The notes: generated by a model from the letters alone, not told the origin. A DNA stretch of 55,869 nt from UBA7374 sp049890275 (GCA_049890275.1 JBMHBT010000010.1:1-55869); one strand, 5' to 3'; shown: positions 35,741-45,399, counted from the first letter of the stretch. A program made the numbers and translations.

Positions 35741-36655
35741 ATGCCTTTATTTTCAGATACGTTTTCTAGGCGGCAGGTCTTTGCCATCTCCGGAATTTCT
35801 CTTTTTTTCTTGGCTGCCTACTTTGTACTACGGGCTTTGCCCAGTGCGCAGTGCGGATTTTTGCATTATGAGGAAGTCGTCAATGCAGAGGGTGAGGTGG
35901 AGTTTTGTGCGACCAATCACGCCGGATTTTTAGATCTTAGCGTACTCACTTATCCGGTCCGAATGGAATTGAATACGGAGGAGATTCCGGAGGTGGGGGT
36001 TGAGCAGGCGGTTACTTTGCAGTTGGAGACTTCGGGGGGGATGCCTATCGCCCCGCATGAACTGGCCATCACTCATACAGAAAAAATGCACGTCATGCTG
36101 GTCGACCCCTCTCTGCGAGACTATCATCATGTGCATCCGGAGGCAGATGGTTTAAACGGGCTGTACCGTTTTCAATTTACTCCCGAAAACGCAGGTTCGT
36201 ACAAAGTGTACACGGAGGTCGTTCCTTTGCGCTCCCGTCGACAAGTGATTGCAACCGGTCTGCTTCCCGTATCGGGATCCGCCCAATCTCCCGAATTTTC
36301 AAATACTCAAATCGCTACAATCGACGGGCTTCATTTTGCTTTGTCCGGTGTGCCGGAGCGTTTGCTTACGGGGCGGGACTATCGGTTTTCTCTGGACGTG
36401 GATGATGCTGAGGGTGAGCCGGCAGTACTGGAGACAATCATGGGCGCTCGTGGACATATGGTGGCTTTTGACGCCGAACGTCGTGGCTTCGCCCATATGC
36501 ATCCCATAGCCAGTGTGCTTGGGGAGGAAAGCGATTCGGAAGCTGCCTTGTCCTTTCTCTTCAATGTTCCCAATCCCGGTTGGTATCGTCTATTTGCTCA
36601 GGTACAGGTGGATGGGCGCGAAGTATTCGGCCGATTTGATTTATTGGTGGAATAA
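35741..36655 (+). CDS. Membrane-anchored His-rich two-domain protein, probably metal-binding
   Basis: 304 residues. N-terminal TM or signal anchor (residues about 12-32, VFAISGISLFFLAAYFVLRA). Two similar beta-domains each carry a His/Met signature: about residues 107-133 (THTEKMHVMLVDPSL then YHHVHPEADG) and about 232-252 (MGARGHMVAFDAERRG then FAHMHPI). The repeated H-x3-H/M...HxHP pattern is typical of exported proteins near copper genes. It follows the SCO gene by 13 bp and precedes an exported Ni-SOD, suggesting a periplasmic metal/redox unit. Metal identity is inference. Confidence 0.7.
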   Translation: MPLFSDTFSRRQVFAISGISLFFLAAYFVLRALPSAQCGFLHYEEVVNAEGEVEFCATNHAGFLDLSVLTYPVRMELNTEEIPEVGVEQAVTLQLETSGGMPIAPHELAITHTEKMHVMLVDPSLRDYHHVHPEADGLNGLYRFQFTPENAGSYKVYTEVVPLRSRRQVIATGLLPVSGSAQSPEFSNTQIATIDGLHFALSGVPERLLTGRDYRFSLDVDDAEGEPAVLETIMGARGHMVAFDAERRGFAHMHPIASVLGEESDSEAALSFLFNVPNPGWYRLFAQVQVDGREVFGRFDLLVE

Positions 36656-36697
36656 CCGCTTTTTTATCACTAGCTTCTACGCTATCCATTCTTACGT

Positions 36698-37147
36698 ATG
36701 ACTATGCAAACACCTCGATTCTTTCTGCTATCTCTTATTCTTTGTCTTTGTTGGCAACAACCCCTGAGCGCACACTGCCAGGTGCCTTGTGGAATCTATG
36801 GAGATCATACCCGAGTTCAGGCGATGCTGGAAGATGCGGAAACCGTTCTCAAGGCTTGTCGCAGCATGGAAGAAATTTCCGGGAAAACCGATACCCAGTC
36901 CAAGCAGCAGTTTATTCGCTGGGTAAACAACAAGGAAAGTCATGCACAGAAAATTATTGAGACGATTGGGGACTACTTTCTGACCCAACGGGTCAAGCCA
37001 ACACAGGCAGACTATGCTGAGCGACTCAGGGCGCATCACGCTGTTATTCTGACAGCAATGAAGGCCAAGCAGAATGCATCTGTAGACGCATCGCAAAAGC
37101 TGCATCAGGCAGTCAAAGCTCTGCTCGTTTACTACCCCTCCGAGTAG
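36698..37147 (+). CDS. sodN: Exported nickel superoxide dismutase
   Basis: 149 residues. Residues 1-25 form a Sec signal peptide ending PLSA. Cleavage there would expose the mature N-terminus HCQVPCGIYGDHTR, the Ni-hook motif HCxxPCGxY in which His1, Cys2 and Cys6 bind nickel. The rest is the four-helix bundle (QAMLEDAETVLKACRSMEEI, QFIRWVNNKESHAQKIIETI). Mature length is about 124 residues, normal for the family. Many NiSODs need a SodX-type protease to remove a pro-peptide. No sodX-like gene is nearby, and signal peptidase alone could free His1 here. It would detoxify superoxide in the periplasm. Confidence 0.92.
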   Translation: MTMQTPRFFLLSLILCLCWQQPLSAHCQVPCGIYGDHTRVQAMLEDAETVLKACRSMEEISGKTDTQSKQQFIRWVNNKESHAQKIIETIGDYFLTQRVKPTQADYAERLRAHHAVILTAMKAKQNASVDASQKLHQAVKALLVYYPSE

Positions 37148-37228
37148 TTTTTTGGCTGCTTCCTGTACTGCCCGCTCGCGCTCAATCCTCCGCTTGCAGT
37201 CAGGCTGCTTGTATGTTTGAATAAAATC

Positions 37229-37699
37229 ATGCGTAGTTTTGAATCGTTTAAGGCCTCACGGTCGAAAATGGATCCGAGTACCCGGAAGATGTCGGATTAT
37301 CAGTGGGAACAAGCTTATGCAGCCTATAAGCGGGTACGTGGGCATTCTTCGGAAGAGAGTAAAGACGGTGGGCAAACGGAAGAATCTGCTCCCCGGCCCG
37401 TTGGAAATAAACGCCTGCGAAAAGTTCGGCAGAACACGGCCTACGCGAAGGAGCGCAAGTATGTCGATCGGTTCTTTTATTTTTTGGTAGCTTTGATCCT
37501 GATCCACCTCTTCTTGACCATTGTAGGCTCTTATTTGGGCATTTACATGGGGGAGGTGGTTTTTGTTTTCTTACAATCCGTCTTCTTTGCTGGAGTGGCT
37601 GTACTCATTCGTTACCTGACGCACGTTTTTCTGGATATACCCGATATCGCCCTCCAGCAGTTTCCTGAAAGGGATCCACACGCACCGCTCGAGGATTGA
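37229..37699 (+). CDS. Unknown two-TM membrane protein
   Basis: 156 residues from the ATG at 37229 (a TTG 12 bases upstream is the only alternative). The first ~80 residues are charged and cytoplasmic-looking. Two hydrophobic helices follow (about 88-110, FFYFLVALILIHLFLTIV, and about 116-137, VVFVFLQSVFFAGVAVLI), ending in an acidic/Pro tail (FPERDPHAPLED). I do not recognise a family. It lies alone between sodN and the glycosyltransferase. Confidence 0.65.
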   Translation: MRSFESFKASRSKMDPSTRKMSDYQWEQAYAAYKRVRGHSSEESKDGGQTEESAPRPVGNKRLRKVRQNTAYAKERKYVDRFFYFLVALILIHLFLTIVGSYLGIYMGEVVFVFLQSVFFAGVAVLIRYLTHVFLDIPDIALQQFPERDPHAPLED

Positions 37700-37778
37700 T
37701 TTTCATGGGTTTGCTGTCCTATCATGCAGCTCAATTGCCATTGCCACGGATCTATTTAATCCGCCGAAACTTTCCGCT

Positions 37779-39038
37779 ATGCGTGTTCTGCTGACCTCCC
37801 ACGGTTCGACCGGAGATATATTTCCGGTGATACGCTTGGGCTGTGCACTTCTGGAAGCCGGGCATGAGGTGCGCTTTGCTACTGTTTCCTTTTTTCGAGA
37901 TGAAGTAGAACGGGCCGGATTGGAGTTTGTTTCTCTACCGCCGGATTGGGATCAGGGTGGTCTGGCCGAGGCGATGCGCGACTTAACCAAAGCGAAAAAT
38001 GCAATCGACCTGATCGGTATCATCTACAAAGAGTCGCTTCCGTACATTGACGAAATATTTGTTATCCTTCGGGCCGAACTGGCTTGGGCCGATGTTTTTG
38101 TCAGTAGTTATCTTTTTTCCAGCTTATGCACGCTGGCCCAAAGTATGGGGGTTCCCAGTGCGGTCACTACTTTTACGCACAATGCGGTTCCTTCGCCAAG
38201 TTATCCACCGGAGAGGTATCCCCGCCTGTTGTTTTCTCCCGCGGTCCTGCGCCGTGCTTGGAACTCATTTTTATGGAAGATGGGGGACCGCTTGATTACC
38301 TGGAAGATCAACCAAATTGTAGCGGACGCAGCTGAGCGCAATGGCATCGGGCGAATACAGAACTTTTTGCTCGAACCTGCTGATCGAGTCATTGTTACGG
38401 TATCACCCGGACTTTTTCAGCCCAAAACACTTTGGAGTGAACGCTTTGTATTCAGCGGATACCTGCGCTGGCAATCTCCCGAGGATCCTGCAATCGAAGC
38501 TGAGTTGGAAGAATTCTGTGCCGGTGAAAAAGTGCCGATTCTAACCTTTGGTAGCGTTAATTTTGATGAAGCCCGTAAAGTTATGGCTCGTTTTATTCGC
38601 TGTTGGCCGAAGGGAAAAAAGTTGATCGTCCAATCCGGTTGGGCGGGTCTGGCCATTGAGCGGCCTCGATCTGAAATCAAACGAGTCGGTACGGTTTCTC
38701 ACGATCAGTTGTTTCGTTATGGTTCTTTAGTCATCCACCATGGAGGTGCCGGGACGACAGCCAGTGTGCTGTACGCCGGTTTACCGCATATCGTTATTCC
38801 TCACATTGGTGACCAATGGTTTTTTGCCGGAGAAATGAAGCGTCTGGGGGTTGGTTTGGAACTAAAGTCCAGCAAGTGGCCGGAGAATTTGCCCAAAGCA
38901 GTGCGAACCGTTGAAAAGAGCCGCAAGATGCCACTGCGGGCAAAGTCTCTTAGGGAATTACTAGCTAAAGAAGACGGCTCGGCAACGGCTGTTCAGGTAA
39001 TTGAAGAGCTGGCTGAGAGCCGGGATGCCGAAGGCTAA
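37779..39038 (+). CDS. GT1-family (UDP-glycosyltransferase-like) enzyme
   Basis: 419 residues. The N-terminal acceptor domain begins MRVLLTSHGSTGDIFPVIRL, as in sterol/macrolide glycosyltransferases (GDxxP motif). The C-terminal donor domain has LTFGSVNFDEARKVM, VSHDQLFRYGSLVIHHGGAGTT (HHGGxGTT nucleotide-sugar signature) and LPHIVIPHIGDQWFFAGEM. Likely glycosylates a lipid or small hydrophobic acceptor. No neighbour identifies the acceptor. Its stop is 22 bp from the convergent DciA-like gene. Confidence 0.88.
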   Translation: MRVLLTSHGSTGDIFPVIRLGCALLEAGHEVRFATVSFFRDEVERAGLEFVSLPPDWDQGGLAEAMRDLTKAKNAIDLIGIIYKESLPYIDEIFVILRAELAWADVFVSSYLFSSLCTLAQSMGVPSAVTTFTHNAVPSPSYPPERYPRLLFSPAVLRRAWNSFLWKMGDRLITWKINQIVADAAERNGIGRIQNFLLEPADRVIVTVSPGLFQPKTLWSERFVFSGYLRWQSPEDPAIEAELEEFCAGEKVPILTFGSVNFDEARKVMARFIRCWPKGKKLIVQSGWAGLAIERPRSEIKRVGTVSHDQLFRYGSLVIHHGGAGTTASVLYAGLPHIVIPHIGDQWFFAGEMKRLGVGLELKSSKWPENLPKAVRTVEKSRKMPLRAKSLRELLAKEDGSATAVQVIEELAESRDAEG

Positions 39039-39060
39039 CGCCTGCTCTTTCGGGGCAACT

Positions 39061-39450
39061 CTAGCCGCGGATGACCAGTTCGTCGATCTCTTCGCAGTGA
39101 TCCAGTTGACGAATGGTGCGGAGAATTTCCTTTTTGCGAAACTGCAGCTCGGATCGCAGCGTCTGATTGGTCACGGAGATCATAAGGATATGGTCGTCCT
39201 TGATGCGTATCGGGTTGCAACGTCCGGCCAGTTTGCCAAAAACAGATCCCCAATTCTCCACGAGTGATCGCTCCGGGCTTGGTTTTTCCAGTTTGTATTG
39301 CTCTTTGAGTACGACCAGAAGGTTGCCTAAAGGCATGGGCGCACGGCGTGCCGAATGGCTCACAGAGCGGGGGAGTCCCCTGAAGTCTGCAATTAGATCC
39401 TCCGTATTTTTGCTCAAAGGCATAGCTACAGAATGCAGGTGAAAAGTCAT
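39061..39450 (-). CDS. dciA: DUF721 / DciA-like protein
   Basis: 129 residues. DUF721 (DciA) proteins act as loaders or recruiters of the replicative helicase DnaB in bacteria that lack DnaC/DnaI. Visible family pattern: an N-terminal PMPLGNLLVVLKEQYKLEKP helix, LVENWGSVFGKLAGRCNPIRI (W-x-x-V-x-G), and the KH-like core DDHILMISVTNQTLRSELQFRKKEILRTI. The start could be 39450 or the internal ATG at 39423. It is divergent from the hydrolase gene. Confidence 0.78.
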   Translation of the reverse strand: MTFHLHSVAMPLSKNTEDLIADFRGLPRSVSHSARRAPMPLGNLLVVLKEQYKLEKPSPERSLVENWGSVFGKLAGRCNPIRIKDDHILMISVTNQTLRSELQFRKKEILRTIRQLDHCEEIDELVIRG

Positions 39451-39582
39451 GGAGCGAGTCGATAAATAGACGGAATAGTGATTTCAAATCACCGGCTTAT
39501 GGGGCCGCTACGATCCATCTTATCTTTGTCTCTGCTCATCGCTAGATTGCAATTTGCTTTCATTTAAAAAATAGATGTGGGC

Positions 39583-40449
39583 ATGAGAATATTTATGATT
39601 CTGGGTACGCTTGCTTGTTGTTCGTCTTGTTGGGGGGGATTGAACCCGATCGAGCCGACTCTATGCCCGGATCTGATCACCCCAGAAATGACAGAGGAGG
39701 AACCCGCTGCAGGCAGGCGCGTGCGGCAGATTGCGCCGGAGTATTCGGGAACGGAGGTGTATCACGCTCTCTATTTGCCGACCAATTGGAAACGGGGAGA
39801 AAAGTATCCGGTAATAGTTGAATATACCGGCAATCAATTTGCTCGGAGTGGCTCGACTGGAAAAGTCAGGGACGCTAATTTGGGTTATGGTCTGTCCGGC
39901 GGTAAAGACTTTATCTGGGTTTGCCTGCCCTACATTGAAAAAGGCAAACAAAGGAATGCACTAACTTGGTGGGGCGACCTTCCGGCAACGATTGATTATT
40001 GTAAGACGAACCTCCCTCGGATCTGCCGACAATTCGGTGGTGATTCTGCAAACGTGTTTATCTGTGGATTTTCACGCGGTTCTATTGCTGCCAGTTATAT
40101 TGGTCTGGCGGACGATGAAATCGCTGCTTTCTGGAAAGGTATGATCACGCACGACCATTTTGACGGAGCCAGAGAATGGAATTACCCCAATAGTGATCGT
40201 CCTTCTGCACTGGAGCGCCTGGCTCGGCTTCAGGGACGCCCGGTTTTTGTTTCCAGCTGGGCTGCTTCAAAAAGTTACCTGAAGGATCATTTGCATTTAG
40301 CACAGTTCACGTTTCTCGACGTGCCGACAGGAGAAATATTCGATATTCCGGAAGGAAAGGTGATACATTCCCACACCGATTTGTGGATGCACCGCGCCAG
40401 TGGCTACCGTGATATCGCTCGAAAATGGTTGAAGTCACAGCTCGATTGA
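39583..40449 (+). CDS. Secreted alpha/beta-hydrolase
   Basis: 288 residues from the ATG at 39583 (GTG at 39577 also possible). A signal peptide is visible (MRIFMILGTLACCSSCWGG), perhaps with a lipobox-like CSSC. The hydrolase core has YHALYLPTNWKRGEKYPVIV, then the nucleophile elbow VFICGFSRGSIAAS (GxSxGS, Ser about residue 163), and a late His (VIHSHTDLWM) that could complete the triad. This resembles esterase/acetyl-xylan esterase-like enzymes (CE1/PHB-depolymerase type). The substrate is not identifiable. Followed by a bidirectional terminator. Confidence 0.75.
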   Translation: MRIFMILGTLACCSSCWGGLNPIEPTLCPDLITPEMTEEEPAAGRRVRQIAPEYSGTEVYHALYLPTNWKRGEKYPVIVEYTGNQFARSGSTGKVRDANLGYGLSGGKDFIWVCLPYIEKGKQRNALTWWGDLPATIDYCKTNLPRICRQFGGDSANVFICGFSRGSIAASYIGLADDEIAAFWKGMITHDHFDGAREWNYPNSDRPSALERLARLQGRPVFVSSWAASKSYLKDHLHLAQFTFLDVPTGEIFDIPEGKVIHSHTDLWMHRASGYRDIARKWLKSQLD

Positions 40450-40647
40450 CGTCGGCCGATACTACGGATCGTATGGGTTCTTCAGGGGGTTAGCGGTCCG
40501 ACCAATGGCAGGAAAACCTGACTACAGGAAGATTAACGTAAAGAATTTTGGGTAAAAACTTGTCGGCTGCAGCAATTGGCACGGTTGATGCATTATACAA
40601 ACTATCTGCGTAACAGATTTGGGGTAATATACAAAGCAGAAAACAGT

Positions 40648-40690
40648 GTGGCGCGGGGCTTAGGGGTAGGCCTCGCGCCACTTTATTTGT
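40648..40690. terminator. Bidirectional intrinsic terminator between the hydrolase and nrdA
   Basis: A 15-bp stem (40648-40662 with 40667-40681, including two G-T pairs) closes on a GGGG loop; the outer half is GTGGCGCG/CGCGCCAC. On the plus strand it is followed by CTTTATTTGT. On the minus strand it is followed by ACTGTTTT. It lies in the 266-bp gap (40450-40715) between two convergent genes and can end both transcripts. The rest of that gap shows no gene. Confidence 0.8.
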
Positions 40691-40715
40691 AGCCGTTGTG
40701 AAATGAATCTGGATC

Positions 40716-43700
40716 TTACTGGCAGGCCTCGCATTCGCCACCGTTCATCATGGCATCCAGCGAACAGGCCTTTACCTCGGCTTCCGTGTATTGTTTCTTT
40801 GCTCCTTCTGTCTGACCCGCGCGTCCACGTACCTCCTTCTTCTGGCTGGTCGTTGCCTTTTCGATATTGGAGGCACCGAGCGTGCGGAGGTAGTAGGTGG
40901 TTTTGAGGCCGTGGTGCCAAGCATGGCGGTACATGTGGGAGAGTGTCTTAATGTCCGGAGTCGCGAGGAAGAGATTGACCGACTGGGATTGATCAATCCA
41001 TTTCTGACGGCGGGCAGCCGCTTCGATGAAGTACTGATAATCAATCGTAAAGGCAGTTTTGTACTTTTCGCGTAGATCGTCGGGGATGCCTTCAATGTCG
41101 TCGAGTTCGCCATCGAAGTATTTCAATTGTTCGGCCATATCGGCATTCCAGAGGCCGCGCGCTTTCAGGTCGCGAACGAGGTGTCCATTGAGGACGATGA
41201 AGTCTCCCGAGAGATTACTCTTAACGAAGAGGTTTTTATAGGTGGGCTCAATGCAGGGGGAGGTGCCCATGATGTTTGAAATCGTCGCTGTTGGTGCAAT
41301 GGCCAGAACGTTGGAATTTCTCATCCCCTGACGGGCAATCTTTTCGCGCAAGGGCTTCCAGTCCATCTTGCCGGCACGTGGCACGGTAATTTCAACCCCT
41401 CGCTCGGACTCGAGTAGATCAAGGGTATCCTGAGGCATGAGGCCCCGGTCCCACTTAGAGCCCTTGTAGGTACTGTAGGTGCCATGTTCGGCTGCCAGGT
41501 CTGAAGAAGCTTCGTATGCATAGTAGGCAATCGCTTCCATAAATTCATCATTGAATTCGACGGCGGCCTGCGAGGCAAAAGGGATGTTTTTAATAAAGAG
41601 GGCATTCTGCAGGCCCATCACGCCGAGGCCGATCGGGCGGTGGCGGCTGTTGGCCGTTTCTGCTGCTTGGGTCGGATAGAAATTGATATCGATCACGTTA
41701 TCGAGGGCGCGTACGGCAATGCGTACGGACTCTCTTAGTTTTTCGTGGTCAAGATTTCCATCCTTATCGAGGTGAGAGTCGAGGACGATGGAGCCCAGGT
41801 TACAGACCGCAGTTTCTTCATCACTGGTGTTAAGGGTGATTTCTGTGCAGAGGTTGGAACTGTGAATCACACCGGTGTGATCCTGTGGGCTACGCACATT
41901 GCAGGGATCTTTGAAAGTGATCCAAGGGTGCCCGGTTTCGAAAATCATACGAAGCATGGATTTCCAGAGATCAATGGCAGGCACTTTTTGAGCGAAAATT
42001 TCGCCGCGTTCTGCCATGGCTTCATATTCACAGTAGCGTTCCTCGAAGGCCTTACCGTAGAGTTCGTGTAGATCCGGTGCCTGATTGGATTGAAAGAGCG
42101 TCCACTCTTCGCGGGCCTCCATCCGCTTCATGAAGAGGTCCGGAATCCAGTTTGCCGTGTTCATGTCATGCGTACGACGACGGTCATCTCCCGTGTTTTT
42201 GCGCAGTTCAAGGAAGTCGTGGATGTCGTTGTGCCATGTTTCAAGATAAGCACAGCCGGAGCCACGACGCTTACCACCCTGATTGACCGCTACTAATTGG
42301 TCATTGTGAAGCTTGAGGAATGGAATCACACCCTGACTTTCACCATTGGTGCCTTTAATAAATCCTCCGGTACCGCGTACCGCAGTCCAGGAACCACCGA
42401 GCCCGCCGGCCCACTTGGAGAGGAAAGCATTATCGGCAATACCGCGGTGCATAATCGACTCAATGCTATCGTCCACTTTGTATAGGTAACAGGAAGAGAG
42501 TTGTGAGTGCTGCGTTCCGGAGTTGAAGAGGGTGGGCGTGGAAGAACAGAAGCGACGGCTCTTGTAGAGATTGTAAAGGCTGATCACGCGGTCTTCCCGC
42601 TCTTCTTTTTCCGCATGGAAAAGGCCCATGGCGACACGCATCCAGAAAAATTGCGGCACTTCCAGACGGCGGTGGGGCTTACTGGTTTTATCGACGATCA
42701 GGTAACGGTCGTAGAGGGTTTGCACACCGAGGTAGTCGAAGTCGAGGTCGGCGGAGGGGTCCAGTGCATCTCCCAGTTTATTGAGATCGTACTCTAGGAT
42801 TCTGGAGTGGAGTCGCTCAATTTCTACAGCGCGTTTGAGGTAGGACTTGAGGCCCCGGCGGTGCGCTTCTTTGAGTTTGTCGATTCCGTCTTCTACGATA
42901 TTCCAGTCGAGGACTTCTTCGTAAATATAGGAGAGAAGAATGCGACCGGAGAAAAGTGCGAAGTCAGCGTCGCGCTCAATCATGGCCTTCGCGTTGAGGA
43001 TGATCGTCTTTTTCAGATCTTCTCGCTTCATTTCCGGGTAGAGAGAGCGGCGCAGTTCGCTCTCGATTTCTTCTGCCCGGAGAGAGAGTTCGAGCCCGAT
43101 GCTGGCGAATTCAATTCGGCGTTTCAGGTCCACTCCGTCCCAGAAAGTATTGTCCCCGTTTTCATCGGTCACCACGATCATGGAGTCCTGCTGAGCATCA
43201 CTTGGCTCAACCTGTTCGGTTTCCAAACGGACGCGGGCACGATGTGCCCGGTAAAGGATATAGGCTTCGGCAACTTTGAACTGGCCTTGGCGCATCAGTT
43301 CTTCCTGCACGGTGTCCTGTACATCTTCAATATTGATGAAGGCTTGGCCGGAAGCGTTGAGTCGATCCGTGACTGCGCGCGCGATATCGATTGCGGGGCC
43401 TGAATCAAGATGCAGAGAGAGGAAAGATTTGCGGACGGCGATTTCGATCTTTGCTTCGTTCCAGGGCACGACGAGACCGTTGCGACGGATTAATCGAATG
43501 GATGCTGGGGGTCGCTCGATCTCTTCGTTGTCTTGGTTGCGGGAAAAGACCAAACTCTTGGCGACATCGTGGGCATCGTTTTCAATCAGCGCTTTTTCAA
43601 TCAGTAGATCGATGTCATGGCAAGAGAGCTTGAGCTCGCGGCCTTGTTCGATTTGTCCGGCCAGTACTTGACCGACGCTTTCCGCCACAGTGGCGACAAA

Positions 43701-43958
43701 CTTGCGGTTGCGCTCAGTGAAGATATCTTCCTCCTGACGGGAGAGGAGCAAGTCGGTTAATGCAGCACCAACCGTGTCTGCGATCTCCGCGAGGTCAAAA
43801 TCGCGCTCACCATCATCCGCATCAATTTTGATACCGGGGCGTTGGAGGTTTTCTTCAGTGATGACGCCTCGCCAGTCGTAGCGCGGCTTTTTATCCCATG
43901 GGGTTGCAGTAAATCGTTTTAGTTCAAGGTCTTCTTCAAAGGATAGTTTATGGATCAT
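40716..43958 (-). CDS. nrdA: Ribonucleoside-diphosphate reductase alpha subunit
   Basis: Class I RNR large subunit, reducing NDPs to dNDPs. 1,080 residues, long for the family because of an extended N-terminus. Residues about 1-150 include a first, diverged domain (NRKFVATVAESVGQVLAG, CHDIDLLIEKALIENDAHDV). A recognisable ATP-cone is at about 153-245 (IRLIRRNGLVVPWNEAKIEI, DVQDTVQEELMRQG). The catalytic barrel follows with LFNSGTQHSQLSSCYLYKV, NLCTEITLNTSDEETAVCNL, and IAPTATISNIMGTSPCIEP. The C-terminal redox pair is CEAC. It is downstream of nrdB but separated from it by a terminator-like hairpin. Confidence 0.96.
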   Translation of the reverse strand: MIHKLSFEEDLELKRFTATPWDKKPRYDWRGVITEENLQRPGIKIDADDGERDFDLAEIADTVGAALTDLLLSRQEEDIFTERNRKFVATVAESVGQVLAGQIEQGRELKLSCHDIDLLIEKALIENDAHDVAKSLVFSRNQDNEEIERPPASIRLIRRNGLVVPWNEAKIEIAVRKSFLSLHLDSGPAIDIARAVTDRLNASGQAFINIEDVQDTVQEELMRQGQFKVAEAYILYRAHRARVRLETEQVEPSDAQQDSMIVVTDENGDNTFWDGVDLKRRIEFASIGLELSLRAEEIESELRRSLYPEMKREDLKKTIILNAKAMIERDADFALFSGRILLSYIYEEVLDWNIVEDGIDKLKEAHRRGLKSYLKRAVEIERLHSRILEYDLNKLGDALDPSADLDFDYLGVQTLYDRYLIVDKTSKPHRRLEVPQFFWMRVAMGLFHAEKEEREDRVISLYNLYKSRRFCSSTPTLFNSGTQHSQLSSCYLYKVDDSIESIMHRGIADNAFLSKWAGGLGGSWTAVRGTGGFIKGTNGESQGVIPFLKLHNDQLVAVNQGGKRRGSGCAYLETWHNDIHDFLELRKNTGDDRRRTHDMNTANWIPDLFMKRMEAREEWTLFQSNQAPDLHELYGKAFEERYCEYEAMAERGEIFAQKVPAIDLWKSMLRMIFETGHPWITFKDPCNVRSPQDHTGVIHSSNLCTEITLNTSDEETAVCNLGSIVLDSHLDKDGNLDHEKLRESVRIAVRALDNVIDINFYPTQAAETANSRHRPIGLGVMGLQNALFIKNIPFASQAAVEFNDEFMEAIAYYAYEASSDLAAEHGTYSTYKGSKWDRGLMPQDTLDLLESERGVEITVPRAGKMDWKPLREKIARQGMRNSNVLAIAPTATISNIMGTSPCIEPTYKNLFVKSNLSGDFIVLNGHLVRDLKARGLWNADMAEQLKYFDGELDDIEGIPDDLREKYKTAFTIDYQYFIEAAARRQKWIDQSQSVNLFLATPDIKTLSHMYRHAWHHGLKTTYYLRTLGASNIEKATTSQKKEVRGRAGQTEGAKKQYTEAEVKACSLDAMMNGGECEACQ

Positions 43959-44025
43959 CGGTGGGTTTTACGTCTAAAGGTTGGAAATAATTTTTGGGGG
44001 AGAGAATCGAGGTAGATTTTGTAAT

Positions 44026-44057
44026 AAAAACGGGGTGCGGAGCTTTTCCGCACCCCG
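44026..44057 (-). terminator. Intrinsic terminator between nrdB and nrdA
   Basis: A perfect 11-bp GC-rich stem (CGGGGTGCGGA at 44031-44041 with its complement at 44047-44057) and a 5-nt loop. Read on the minus strand it is followed directly by TTTTTATTAC (44021-44030), the layout of a Rho-independent terminator for nrdB transcripts. nrdA starts 68 bp further on, so it must be reached by readthrough or by its own promoter. I found no convincing promoter in 43959-44020. Confidence 0.8.
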
Positions 44058-44071
44058 GAATGAGAAATGCC

Positions 44072-45154
<1,083 letters not shown>

Positions 45155-45319
45155 GGTCACAGTATGTAGTTCAAAAAATCGATGAGTCCGGTTTTTATCT
45201 TCCAACTACGAGCATTTTCACGGTTACGTTCCAAGTTTCTGAGTTAGAAGAAGATAGGATCATCGGGTGTTTGTTGGGTACTAAAGTCAGTATGTTTAGA
45301 CTGCCTTCTGAGTACACAG

Positions 45320-45325
45320 TGTCAA
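45320..45325 (-). promoter_or_regulatory. Candidate -35 element for nrdB
   Basis: Read on the minus strand this is a perfect TTGACA, 8 bp downstream of the NrdR box pair. A weak -10 (TCTAAA) would follow after 19 bp, giving a leader of about 130 nt before nrdB. The long spacing keeps confidence low. Confidence 0.35.
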
Positions 45326-45332
45326 TACGAGA

Positions 45333-45379
45333 ACACAATATATTGAAAAATCAAGCGACTGGAACACTATATCTAGTAA
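45333..45379 (-). promoter_or_regulatory. Pair of NrdR boxes upstream of nrdB
   Basis: Two 16-bp sites, ACACAATATATTGAAA at 45333-45348 and ACACTATATCTAGTAA at 45364-45379, match the NrdR box consensus ACACWATATATWGTGT well. Their start-to-start distance is 31 bp, three helical turns, the spacing known for NrdR box pairs. NrdR represses RNR genes when dATP is high. They lie in the 448-bp gap between nrdB (minus) and the sigma gene (plus), about 180 bp before the nrdB start. No nrdR gene is in the window. Confidence 0.88.
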
Positions 45380-45390
45380 TTGTGCACATC

Positions 45391-45399
45391 TTATTCACA
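45391..45399 (+). promoter_or_regulatory. DnaA-box-like sequence near the NrdR boxes
   Basis: TTATTCACA fits TTATNCACA, 12 bp from the NrdR pair and identical to the one upstream of mraZ. In E. coli DnaA regulates nrdAB through boxes in its promoter. A single relaxed box is weak evidence. The remainder of the gap 45155-45602 shows no gene I can support. Confidence 0.35.

Noticed and set aside
39035..39487. 150-codon minus-strand frame over the DciA-like gene
   Set aside because: It overlaps the DUF721 gene in another frame, and its translation is Arg/Gln/Pro-rich without family pattern; a shadow.
41745..43403. Long plus-strand open frames antisense to nrdA
   Set aside because: They are shadows of nrdA produced by its codon bias; none has a start signal or recognisable domain.
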